Below, piece by piece: positions 9,160-16,672 of a stretch of 33,128 nucleotides of DNA. The position numbers and the translations under genes are program-made. The stretch comes from an uncultured Flavobacteriales bacterium (lineage in GTDB: Bacteria; Bacteroidota; Bacteroidia; Flavobacteriales_E; Vicingaceae). Below the pieces are notes generated by a model that was given only the letters and a program-made list of their open reading frames with translations, searched no databases and was not told the DNA's origin. Each line of letters opens with the position of its first letter. Positions within the stretch are counted from its first letter, which is position 1. The DNA is taken from contig CAJQLW010000027.1 in NCBI GenBank assembly GCA_905479325.1, positions 1-33,128 on the forward strand, written 5' to 3'.

Positions 9160-10122
9160 GTGAGGAAAGGATATCTTATTACCATATTTTCTGTAATTAT
9201 TCATAGTACCTGTTTTGGGCAAGATCCTACGTTTTCTCAATTCTTTGCTAATAAATTATATCTCAACCCTGCGTTCGCTGGAACTAGCACCTGTCCTAAA
9301 CTTACATTAAATTATCGAAACCAATGGCCTGGTGTTGACAATAGCTTTGTCACTTATGCTGCAAGTTTCGATCAACAAATAGACGCAATAAATGGCGGAA
9401 TAGGTGTCCAAATAATGTCAGACAGAGCAGGAGAAGGTGTCTTAAACACGACATCTGCAGCTTTTATGTATTCTTATCAATTTAAAGTTAACCGAAAGTT
9501 CTCAATTCGCGCAGGATTTCAAGCAACCTTATTTCAAAAATCCATAGATGTTAGTAATCTTAGATTCGGAGATATGATTGATGCACGGAGAGGCTTTGTC
9601 TACCAGTCACAAGAACAAATTCAAAATGACCGAGTCTTCTATCCTGACTTTTCATTTGGAATGATAGGGTTTAGCAAGAAATTGTATTTTGGTGGAGCAG
9701 TTCACCATTTAACTGCTCCCGATGAAGGTTTTATAGACCAAGCAATATTACCAATGAGAATAACCGGTCATATTGGGGCTAAAATTCCACTGGGAATTAG
9801 AAGGTCTGACCAAAGTTGGTCTCCGAATCTAATTTTCCAAACACAAGGAACAGCCATGGAGCTTAACGCCGGAAATTATTTTTCAAAAGGGCCTGTTGTT
9901 GTAGGAATGTGGTACAGAGCCTCTATAAAAGGAAATCGAGACGCCCTTATTATGCTCGTAGGATTAGAAACTGACGATTATAAGATTGGTTATAGTTATG
10001 ATTACACAGTTAGCCAATTGAACAATCAGACCAACGGAGCTCATGAAATCTCTTTCTCTTATGTGTTCCCTTGTAAACCTAAAAAAGTACGATTTGAGAC
10101 AATAAGTTGTCCATCGTTTTAG
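9160..10122 (+). CDS. PorP/SprF family type IX secretion membrane protein
   Basis: Outer-membrane protein of the PorP/SprF family; members are T9SS components (PorP interacts with PorE and PorK/N) or partners of a specific secreted adhesin (SprF with SprB). A signal peptide covers about 1-20 (cleavage after CFG). The family hallmark follows directly: QDPTFSQFF, then LNPAFAG and NYRNQWP. The remainder is beta-barrel-like. At 320 aa it is of usual size. The start is GTG: no ATG lies upstream in frame and the promoter at 9110-9136 supports it. It sits between divergent porU and gldJ, which favours a core secretion role. Which paralogue it is cannot be decided from this window, so no symbol is given. 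Confidence 0.88.
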   Translation: MRKGYLITIFSVIIHSTCFGQDPTFSQFFANKLYLNPAFAGTSTCPKLTLNYRNQWPGVDNSFVTYAASFDQQIDAINGGIGVQIMSDRAGEGVLNTTSAAFMYSYQFKVNRKFSIRAGFQATLFQKSIDVSNLRFGDMIDARRGFVYQSQEQIQNDRVFYPDFSFGMIGFSKKLYFGGAVHHLTAPDEGFIDQAILPMRITGHIGAKIPLGIRRSDQSWSPNLIFQTQGTAMELNAGNYFSKGPVVVGMWYRASIKGNRDALIMLVGLETDDYKIGYSYDYTVSQLNNQTNGAHEISFSYVFPCKPKKVRFETISCPSF

Positions 10123-10140
10123 TTACTAACAATATTTCTT

Positions 10141-10148
10141 TATCTTTG
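10141..10148 (+). promoter_or_regulatory. Bacteroidota -7 element for gldJ
   Basis: TATCTTTG, an exact TAnnTTTG match, 27 bases before the gldJ ATG at 10175 and inside the 52-base gap after the porP-like gene. No TTG at the right distance, so gldJ may be read both from here and from the upstream promoter. Confidence 0.45.
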
Positions 10149-10174
10149 AAAGTCTTATTTAACACTACTAAGTG

Positions 10175-11659
10175 ATGAAAAAAATAAATAAACTATTAAT
10201 ATTTAGCTTACTAAGTTCAATATTTTTACTGTCGTCTTGTTCAAAAGAACGGTCTAGTACTACCGGTTGGGCATATAACGACTCTAATAATGGTGGTTTT
10301 GAAAAACCATATTACATCGAACAAGAGACAGGTCCTGGACTTGTATTGATTGAAGGTGGCCGTTTCACCATGGGAAGAACAGAACAAGATATCTTTTATG
10401 ATTGGAATAACGTTCAAAAAACAGTCACTGTTTCCTCTTTCTATATGGATGAAACTGAGGTAAAAAACATAGATTACAGAGAATACTTATATTGGGTTAA
10501 AAGAGTATTTGGAGCTGACTACCCAGAAGTATTTAAAAAGGCGTTACCTGATACATTAGTATGGAGAAGCAGATTAGCTTTCAACGAGCCTTACGTGGAG
10601 TATTACTTGCGACACCCTGCATATGCTGACTACCCAGTAGTTGGTGTAAGTTGGCTACAAGCAACAGATTATGCTGCATGGAGAACAGACCGAGTAAATG
10701 AACTAATTCTAATTAGAGAAGGTTTGTTTGAGCACAACCCAAATCAGTTTAACGAAGACAACTTTAACACCCGAGCTTACTTAAACAGCCAGTATGAAAG
10801 TGGCAAGAGAACCGATGGAATAATAGATTTGGATCCAAATAAGGAAACAAGAAACGTAAGAATTGAAGATGGTATTTTATTGCCTGAATACAGATTACCA
10901 ACAGAAGCGGAATGGGAATATGCCGCTCTAGGGTTGATCGGTAATTCATATGGCGAATTAATTGTTGAACGTAAGTTTTACCCTTGGAATGGCCATGGTG
11001 TTAGAAATGCAGATGACAAATACCTAGGTCAAATGTTGGCCAACTTTAGAAGAGGAAGAGGAGATATGATGGGTGTTGCAGGACAACTTAATGATAACGC
11101 TGAAATTACAGCACCAGTTTATTCATACTGGCCAAATGATTATGGCCTTTATAACATGGCTGGTAATGTTTCAGAATGGGTAATGGATGTGTATAGACCT
11201 GCAACTGCTCAAGATGCTGATGACTTTAGACCCTTTAGAGGAAATGTATTCACAACCTTGGAAAGAGACGAAGAAGGTTACATTGCTGAAAAAGATAGCT
11301 TAGGTAGATTAAAGTACCGTGAAGTTAATGCCGAAGACGACAACTTGGCAGACAGAAGAAATTATAAAAAAGCAGATGTTATAAACTATGAAGATGGAGA
11401 TTTACAATCTACTGTAGATTATGGAAGTCTTGCAGAGTTCGAAGAAAATGGTGGAAAAGAAGGTGCAATGTACGATTTCGGCAAAACCTCGTTAATCAGT
11501 GACAGGTCTAGAGTATACAAAGGAGGTTCTTGGGAAGATAGAGCGTATTGGATGACTCCTGGAACGAGAAGATTTTTAGCAGAAGAGCAATCAACAAATA
11601 CGATAGGATTCAGATGCGCAATGATTCGAGTAGGTAGCCCTGTCGGTTTAGACTACTAA
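10175..11659 (+). CDS. gldJ: Gliding motility / T9SS lipoprotein GldJ
   Basis: Outer-membrane-associated lipoprotein needed for gliding and T9SS function in F. johnsoniae, where it stabilises other Gld proteins. A lipoprotein signal peptide ends in LLSSC, with the lipidated cysteine at residue 22. The mature start GWAYNDSNNGGFEKP is typical of GldJ, and the rest is a formylglycine-generating-enzyme (SUMF1-like) fold with FTMGRTEQD, RLPTEAEWEYAALG, NMAGNVSEWV and KGGSWEDRAYW. The two active-site cysteines of true formylglycine-generating enzymes are absent from the GGSW segment, so it should be non-catalytic. GTG and ATG occur in tandem (10172, 10175); the ATG is preferred. GldK is the main alternative; proximity to porU/porV argues for GldJ. 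Confidence 0.9.
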   Translation: MKKINKLLIFSLLSSIFLLSSCSKERSSTTGWAYNDSNNGGFEKPYYIEQETGPGLVLIEGGRFTMGRTEQDIFYDWNNVQKTVTVSSFYMDETEVKNIDYREYLYWVKRVFGADYPEVFKKALPDTLVWRSRLAFNEPYVEYYLRHPAYADYPVVGVSWLQATDYAAWRTDRVNELILIREGLFEHNPNQFNEDNFNTRAYLNSQYESGKRTDGIIDLDPNKETRNVRIEDGILLPEYRLPTEAEWEYAALGLIGNSYGELIVERKFYPWNGHGVRNADDKYLGQMLANFRRGRGDMMGVAGQLNDNAEITAPVYSYWPNDYGLYNMAGNVSEWVMDVYRPATAQDADDFRPFRGNVFTTLERDEEGYIAEKDSLGRLKYREVNAEDDNLADRRNYKKADVINYEDGDLQSTVDYGSLAEFEENGGKEGAMYDFGKTSLISDRSRVYKGGSWEDRAYWMTPGTRRFLAEEQSTNTIGFRCAMIRVGSPVGLDY

Positions 11660-11686
11660 GAATTAATTGTTAAAACATAATTTAAA

Positions 11687-11716
11687 GGCTTCTAATAAAA
11701 ATTAGAAGCCTTTTTT
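11687..11716 (+). terminator. Rho-independent terminator after gldJ
   Basis: A 10-bp perfect stem (11687-11696 with 11701-11710), 4-nt loop and six T residues. It ends 12 bases before the murF ATG, so murF needs its own initiation; the T-tract runs into TATTTTAG, a one-mismatch -7 box that would give a very short leader. Confidence 0.9.
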
Positions 11717-11728
11717 ATTTTAGCACAC

Positions 11729-13033
11729 ATGAAAAAAACAACTATTCAAGAGCTTTATCATATATACTTGCAGCACCCTAATATTTCTAAGGACACAAGA
11801 ACTATTTCTGAAGGATGTATTTATATAGCATTAAAAGGTGAATCTTTTAATGGAAATAGTTTCGCCGATTCTGCTTTAGAAAAAGGCGCTGCATATGTTC
11901 TTATCGATGAGGAAGCACATTGGAAAAACGAGCACTATTTGTTAGTTGACGACGTTTTGAAAAGCCTTCAACAATTGGCAAATTATCACAGAAAACAAAT
12001 AAGTATTCCCGTTATAGCGATCAGTGGGAGTAACGGAAAAACAACTACCAAAGAGCTTATATCGGCAACGTTATCTAAAAAGTATAACGTATTGTACACA
12101 AATGGCAATTACAACAACCATATAGGAGTACCTCTTACCCTATTGCGAATAAGGCCAGAGCACGAAATAGCGATCGTTGAAATGGGCGCCAACCATCAAA
12201 AAGAAATTGACTTTTTATGCACAATAGCAGAACCTGATTATGGAATGCTAACCAATATAGGGAAAGCTCATCTAGAAGGTTTTGGGGGTGAAGAAGGTGT
12301 TCGAATTGGCAAGACTGAAATGTTCCGCTTCATTGAAAAAAATGGTGGACAATTATTCATCAACCTCGACGACCCTAAAATAAAAGCTTCAGTTCCAGAA
12401 AGTGTAAAAACCGTTACATATAGTTTAACAGAAGATGCAGATTGCACAGGAAGTATAACAACGACCCACCCTGGTTTAAAAGGTACGTGGAAGACAAAAC
12501 ACAGTTCAGGTCAAATTGAATCTAGTTTATATGGAGCCTATAACTTCCACAACATCCTAGCAGCCTGTTGTATTGCCAATTTTTTTGATGTCTCTCCGAA
12601 ACAGATTGATGAAGCAATCAACCAATACGAATCTGATATGAATCGATCTCAGTTGGTTGAAAAAAATGGAATAAGAATTTATTTAGATGCTTATAATGCA
12701 AATCCAAGTAGCATGACACTCTCATTGGATAATTTTGAAAAATCAAATGACAAAGAAAAGATTGCAATTTTAGGTGATATGTTCGAATTAGGCGAAGCTT
12801 CGTTCAATGAACATTTAAAAATCTTACAGCAACTTAAAAACACCAATTCAATTCAACGTACAATTTTAATTGGAGAGCATTTTTCAACACATTCCAATCA
12901 GTTTACAAATTTTTTATTCTTTCGAACAACTTCAGATGCCAAACAGTGGTTCTTAGAACAAGATTGGTCGGGTAAAACCTTATTATTAAAAGGGTCTAGA
13001 GGAATGAAATTGGAAAGTTTACTAGAAGATTAA
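11729..13033 (+). CDS. murF: UDP-N-acetylmuramoyl-tripeptide--D-alanyl-D-alanine ligase
   Basis: Cytoplasmic Mur ligase that adds D-Ala-D-Ala to UDP-MurNAc-tripeptide, the last soluble step of the peptidoglycan precursor. The N-terminal domain contains SKDTRTISEG and IALKGESFNG. The ATP-binding P-loop GSNGKTT is at 100-106, followed by YNNHIGVPLTLL and the Mur ligase EMGANHQKEI motif. The C-terminal domain has AYNANPSSM and the GDMFELG motif. At 434 aa it is of normal length. It is isolated from gldJ by a terminator and faces the convergent acyl-CoA dehydrogenase gene across a shared terminator. Confidence 0.95.
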   Translation: MKKTTIQELYHIYLQHPNISKDTRTISEGCIYIALKGESFNGNSFADSALEKGAAYVLIDEEAHWKNEHYLLVDDVLKSLQQLANYHRKQISIPVIAISGSNGKTTTKELISATLSKKYNVLYTNGNYNNHIGVPLTLLRIRPEHEIAIVEMGANHQKEIDFLCTIAEPDYGMLTNIGKAHLEGFGGEEGVRIGKTEMFRFIEKNGGQLFINLDDPKIKASVPESVKTVTYSLTEDADCTGSITTTHPGLKGTWKTKHSSGQIESSLYGAYNFHNILAACCIANFFDVSPKQIDEAINQYESDMNRSQLVEKNGIRIYLDAYNANPSSMTLSLDNFEKSNDKEKIAILGDMFELGEASFNEHLKILQQLKNTNSIQRTILIGEHFSTHSNQFTNFLFFRTTSDAKQWFLEQDWSGKTLLLKGSRGMKLESLLED

Positions 13034-13045
13034 TTGATGAAAACA

Positions 13046-13072
13046 AACAAGGGCGCTCAGAGCGCCCTTGTT
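13046..13072. terminator. Bidirectional terminator between murF and the acyl-CoA dehydrogenase gene
   Basis: A 12-bp perfect stem with a CAG loop (13046-13057 with 13061-13072), GC-rich in the centre and T-rich on the 3' side of both strands. It serves two convergent genes whose stop codons are about 57 bases apart. Confidence 0.88.
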
Positions 13073-13090
13073 GTATTCTTTCATTACAAT

Positions 13091-14233
13091 CTACTCGCTT
13101 AAAATAGCTCTAGATATAACAATTTTTTGAACCTCCGTAGTTCCTTCATAGATTTGAGTAATCTTCGCATCTCTCATTAATCTTTCTACGTGGTATTCTT
13201 TTACAAATCCATATCCTCCATGAACTTGCACGGCTTCAACTGTCACTTCCATAGCAACCTTTGAAGCATACACTTTGGCCATTGCTGAAAGTTTGTCAAA
13301 GTTTTCCCCGGCATCTTTCATACTAGCAGCTTTCAAACACAACAACCTAGCAGCTTCAACCTCAGTGGCCATATCAGCTAACTTAAACGCAATTGCTTGA
13401 TGTTTATGAATTGGCTTACCAAACGCTTCTCTTTCTTTTGAGTATGCAATTGCAAGTTCCATTGCTCCTGAAGCTATTCCTAAAGCTTGAGCTGCAATAC
13501 CTATTCTACCTCCCGAAAGAACTTTCATCGCGAATTTAAAACCAAATCCATCTTCACCAATTCTATTTTCTTTAGGAACCTTTACATCAGTGAACATTAA
13601 TGTGTGTGTGTCCGAACCTCTAATGCCCAATTTATTCTCCTTAGCTCCCACTACAAACCCATCCATTCCTTTTTCAACAATGAATGCGTTAATCCCTTTG
13701 TGCCCCTTTTCAACGTCAGTCTGAGCGATTACGATGTAATAAGAAGCAGTACTTCCATTTGTAATCCAGTTCTTCGTTCCGTTCAGCAAGTAATGATCCC
13801 CTTTGTCGAAAGCAGTAGTTCTCTGTGAAGTTGCATCAGAACCAGCTTCAGGCTCTGACAAACAAAATGCACCGATGGTTTTCCCTTGAGCGGTTGAAAC
13901 TAAAAACTTTTGCTTTTGCTCTTCGGTTCCAAATTTTTCTAAGCCCCAGCAAAAAAGAGAGTTGTTTACTGACATACAAACAGAAGCAGAAGCATCTACC
14001 TTAGATATTTCCTCCATCGCTAAAACATAGGAGATTGTATCCATACCGCCACCGCCGTATTTAGGATCTACCATCATTCCCATAAATCCAAGCTCACCCA
14101 TTTGTTTGATTTGCTCAGCAGGAAAAGTTTGCGTTTCATCTCTCTCGATTACTCCTTCTTTTAATACATTTTGAGCAAAATCTCTTGCGGCATCTCTAAC
14201 TGCAATTTGCTCTTCGGTCAATTCTATATTCAT
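13091..14233 (-). CDS. Acyl-CoA dehydrogenase (short/branched-chain type)
   Basis: FAD-dependent oxidation of an acyl-CoA to its 2-enoyl-CoA, in fatty-acid or branched-chain amino-acid breakdown, passing electrons to ETF. The family signatures are clear: AFCLSEPEAGSD for flavin/substrate binding, and QIYEGTTEVQ near the C-terminus, where E363 is the expected catalytic base. GGYGFVKEYHVERLMRDAK, just before it, is also conserved. At 380 aa it is typical of butyryl/isovaleryl-type enzymes. Chain-length specificity cannot be read from sequence alone, so no symbol is given. It has a canonical promoter at 14260-14290. Confidence 0.93.
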   Translation of the reverse strand: MNIELTEEQIAVRDAARDFAQNVLKEGVIERDETQTFPAEQIKQMGELGFMGMMVDPKYGGGGMDTISYVLAMEEISKVDASASVCMSVNNSLFCWGLEKFGTEEQKQKFLVSTAQGKTIGAFCLSEPEAGSDATSQRTTAFDKGDHYLLNGTKNWITNGSTASYYIVIAQTDVEKGHKGINAFIVEKGMDGFVVGAKENKLGIRGSDTHTLMFTDVKVPKENRIGEDGFGFKFAMKVLSGGRIGIAAQALGIASGAMELAIAYSKEREAFGKPIHKHQAIAFKLADMATEVEAARLLCLKAASMKDAGENFDKLSAMAKVYASKVAMEVTVEAVQVHGGYGFVKEYHVERLMRDAKITQIYEGTTEVQKIVISRAILSE

Positions 14234-14259
14234 ATCTTTAACTTAATTCTTTTTCAATG

Positions 14260-14290
14260 CAAAAATAACCCATTTGTTATGGTGAATCAA
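14260..14290 (-). promoter_or_regulatory. Promoter of the acyl-CoA dehydrogenase gene, overlapping the anmK start
   Basis: On the minus strand, TTG (14288-14290), 20 bases, then TATTTTTG (14260-14267): a textbook Bacteroidota promoter. The -33 box lies inside the first codons of the divergent anmK (ATG at 14279), so initiation of the two genes is physically coupled. Confidence 0.75.
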
Positions 14291-15355
14291 CAAAATAAAA
14301 CATACAAAGTTCTTGGCATTATGTCAGGCACTTCTTTAGATGGAATTGACTTGTGCCTTTCTGAATTTAAACGAATTGGCAAATCTTGGGAATATTTAAT
14401 TTTAGCTGCAGAAACATATAGTTATTCGCCAGATTGGGATTCTAAGTTAAGATCTGTCGAGTCAAAATCTGCAGTAGATTTAATTGAATTAGATTTCGGT
14501 TACGGAAAACTTATAGGTGAATTTGCCAACAAATTCTTATCTACCTTCAATCAAAATGCTGACCTTATTGCATCTCATGGACACACCATTTTTCACCAAA
14601 TTGACAAAGGTTTTACCTACCAGCTTGGCAATGGAGCAGCAATTTGTGCTGAAACAGGAATGACATGCATTAGTGACTTTAGAAGCTTAGACGTAGCCTT
14701 GGGTGGGCAAGGAGCTCCCTTGGTTCCTTTTGGAGATGAGTACTTATTCCCAACTTTTAATGCTTGTATTAATTTGGGAGGGATTGCAAATCTATCTTTC
14801 AAAAAAAACTCTTACCGATTGGCATATGACATCTGCGCCTGTAATATGGTATTGAATCACTTCATGAACAAATACCTTCAAAAAGCTTTTGATGAAAGCG
14901 GGGCATTCAGTCAGACGGGGAAGATGATTCCTTCATTGTACGATGAACTAAATAGCTTTAAGTATTTTACAAGAAAACCTCCAAAATCTTTAGGAAAGGA
15001 ATGGATTTTTGAGAAAATTATCCCTTTGATGGAGAATTCCAACGGAACCCTTGCAGATAAGCTTTATACCTTCACAAAACATTGCGCACATCAAATTTCA
15101 AATACTTTGATATTCAACAATGTGACTAAAGATATTCTTTTCACAGGTGGGGGTTGCAAAAATACATTCTTAATAGAGTTACTTAAAGCAGAGGGGCTAT
15201 CATTTGAATTACCAGATGAAAAAACAATCGATTATAAGGAAGCATTGATATTTGCATTCCTTGGATTGTTTAGGTACTTAGGGCATATCAACACATTAAA
15301 AAGTGTAACTGGGGCAAGTAAAAATAGTTCGGGTGGAAATATCTTTATTCCCTAA
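14279..15355 (+). CDS. anmK: Anhydro-N-acetylmuramic acid kinase
   Basis: Phosphorylates and opens 1,6-anhydro-MurNAc released during cell-wall turnover, yielding MurNAc-6-phosphate for recycling. The N-terminal GIMSGTSLDGIDL phosphate-binding motif begins a few residues after this ATG. Other family motifs are SHGHT, the DFR stretch, GGQGAPLVPFGD and NLGGIAN, with FTGGGCKN in the C-terminal part. From this ATG the protein is 358 aa, close to the ~370-aa family size. The reading frame is open back to 14171, but those 36 codons are antisense to the dehydrogenase start and do not resemble the family. AnmK follows MurF by one gene. Confidence 0.93.
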   Translation: MVNQQNKTYKVLGIMSGTSLDGIDLCLSEFKRIGKSWEYLILAAETYSYSPDWDSKLRSVESKSAVDLIELDFGYGKLIGEFANKFLSTFNQNADLIASHGHTIFHQIDKGFTYQLGNGAAICAETGMTCISDFRSLDVALGGQGAPLVPFGDEYLFPTFNACINLGGIANLSFKKNSYRLAYDICACNMVLNHFMNKYLQKAFDESGAFSQTGKMIPSLYDELNSFKYFTRKPPKSLGKEWIFEKIIPLMENSNGTLADKLYTFTKHCAHQISNTLIFNNVTKDILFTGGGCKNTFLIELLKAEGLSFELPDEKTIDYKEALIFAFLGLFRYLGHINTLKSVTGASKNSSGGNIFIP

Positions 15356-15398
15356 GTTTTGTTAACAATTTAACAAGGTCTAACCCAGTGTTTTTTTC

Positions 15399-15406
15399 TA
15401 ATTTTG
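15399..15406 (+). promoter_or_regulatory. Bacteroidota -7 element for the Glu/Leu/Phe/Val dehydrogenase gene
   Basis: TAATTTTG, an exact TAnnTTTG match. Transcription would begin around 15411-15413, downstream of the ATG at 15408 but upstream of the ATG at 15423, so it favours the second start. No -33 TTG at good spacing. Confidence 0.5.
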
Positions 15407-15422
15407 GATGCAAATTTTAAGC

Positions 15423-16649
15423 ATGGAAGAGTTACTCAAGAAATATGAGAATAAGCAACCCGAAATTGTTTTTGAATGGAAAGATTCAGAAACAGAAGCT
15501 GAAGGTTGGGTTGTGATCAACTCACTTAGAGGAGGAGCAGCCGGAGGTGGTACAAGAATGAGAGTCGGGTTGGATAAGCATGAAGTAACTTCACTTGCAA
15601 AAACCATGGAAATTAAGTTCACCGTTTCAGGTCCTGCCATAGGCGGTGCAAAGTCTGGAATAAATTTCAACCCTAAAGACCCACGTAAGAAAGGAGTTTT
15701 AGAAAGATGGTACAAAGCTGTAGCACCTTTGCTTAAAAACTACTACGGAACCGGAGGAGATTTAAATGTCGATGAAATCCACGAAGTTATTCCGATTACA
15801 GAAAAATCAGGAGTTTGGCATCCACAAGAAGGCGTATTTAATGGCCATTTTAAGCCAACCGAGGCCGAAAAAATTAATAGAATTGGCCAATTACGGTATG
15901 GCGTACTTAAAGTAATTGAAGACACAAACTTCACTCCTAAAGTTGAAAACAAGTATGTTGTTGCTGACATGATTACCGGATATGGAGTCGCTGAATCGGT
16001 AAAACATTACTATTCGATATACGGCGGAGAATTGAAAGGGAAAAGAGTAATTGTGCAAGGTTGGGGCAATGTTGGAGCGGCCGGAGCGTATTATTTAGCC
16101 CAAAGTGGTGCCAAAATAGTAGGAATAATAGATCGAGAAGGTGGTTTAATTAATGAACAAGGATTTTCTTTTGATGAAATAAAAGAATTGTTCCTCACCA
16201 AAGAAGGAAATCAGTTGAAGGCCGACAAAATGTTAACGTTTGAAGAAGTCAATAGCAGAATATGGTCATTAGGGGCGCAAGTATTTATTCCTTGTGCTGC
16301 ATCTCGCTTAATTACTAAAACCCAAGTTGACATGATGGTCGACTCAGGAATGGAAGTAATTGCAGCAGGTGCCAATGTTCCTTTTGCTGACCAAGAAATT
16401 TTCTTTGGCCCAATTGCAGAGTATACTGACAACAAAATAAGTGTTATTCCGGACTTTATTTCAAACTGTGGAATGGCTCGCGTATTTGCTTACTTAATGA
16501 CAGACAGTGTTGAAATGACCGATGAAGCTATTTTCAACGATACCTCGGATACAATAAAGAAGGCGATGGAAGAAGCTTATGAAGTTTCTTCAAGTAAAAC
16601 AAACATTGCTAAAACTGCGTTTACAATAGCTCTAAATAAGCTTATTTAA
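15423..16649 (+). CDS. Glu/Leu/Phe/Val family amino-acid dehydrogenase
   Basis: NAD(P)-dependent oxidative deamination of an amino acid to its 2-oxoacid. Motifs include GGAAGGGTRMR near the N-terminus, GPAIGGAKSGI with the substrate-binding lysine region, GTGGDLNVDEI, and the Rossmann motif GWGNVG followed by GIIDREGG. The NAD-binding half ends in AAGANVPF and IPDFISNCGM, as in leucine and glutamate dehydrogenases. The open frame begins with an ATG at 15408 (413 aa), but the promoter -7 box at 15399-15406 and the usual family N-terminus (M-x-E-L-L-K-K) favour 15423 (408 aa). Whether the substrate is glutamate or a branched-chain amino acid is not decidable here. Confidence 0.9.
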   Translation: MEELLKKYENKQPEIVFEWKDSETEAEGWVVINSLRGGAAGGGTRMRVGLDKHEVTSLAKTMEIKFTVSGPAIGGAKSGINFNPKDPRKKGVLERWYKAVAPLLKNYYGTGGDLNVDEIHEVIPITEKSGVWHPQEGVFNGHFKPTEAEKINRIGQLRYGVLKVIEDTNFTPKVENKYVVADMITGYGVAESVKHYYSIYGGELKGKRVIVQGWGNVGAAGAYYLAQSGAKIVGIIDREGGLINEQGFSFDEIKELFLTKEGNQLKADKMLTFEEVNSRIWSLGAQVFIPCAASRLITKTQVDMMVDSGMEVIAAGANVPFADQEIFFGPIAEYTDNKISVIPDFISNCGMARVFAYLMTDSVEMTDEAIFNDTSDTIKKAMEEAYEVSSSKTNIAKTAFTIALNKLI

Positions 16650-16672
16650 TTAGCCCCTAAAACTATTCTCTC

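Noticed and set aside
14171-14278. N-terminal extension of AnmK by 36 residues
   Set aside because: It overlaps the divergent dehydrogenase gene on the other strand, does not resemble the family, and the GIMSGTSLDG motif sits at the expected distance from the ATG at 14279.
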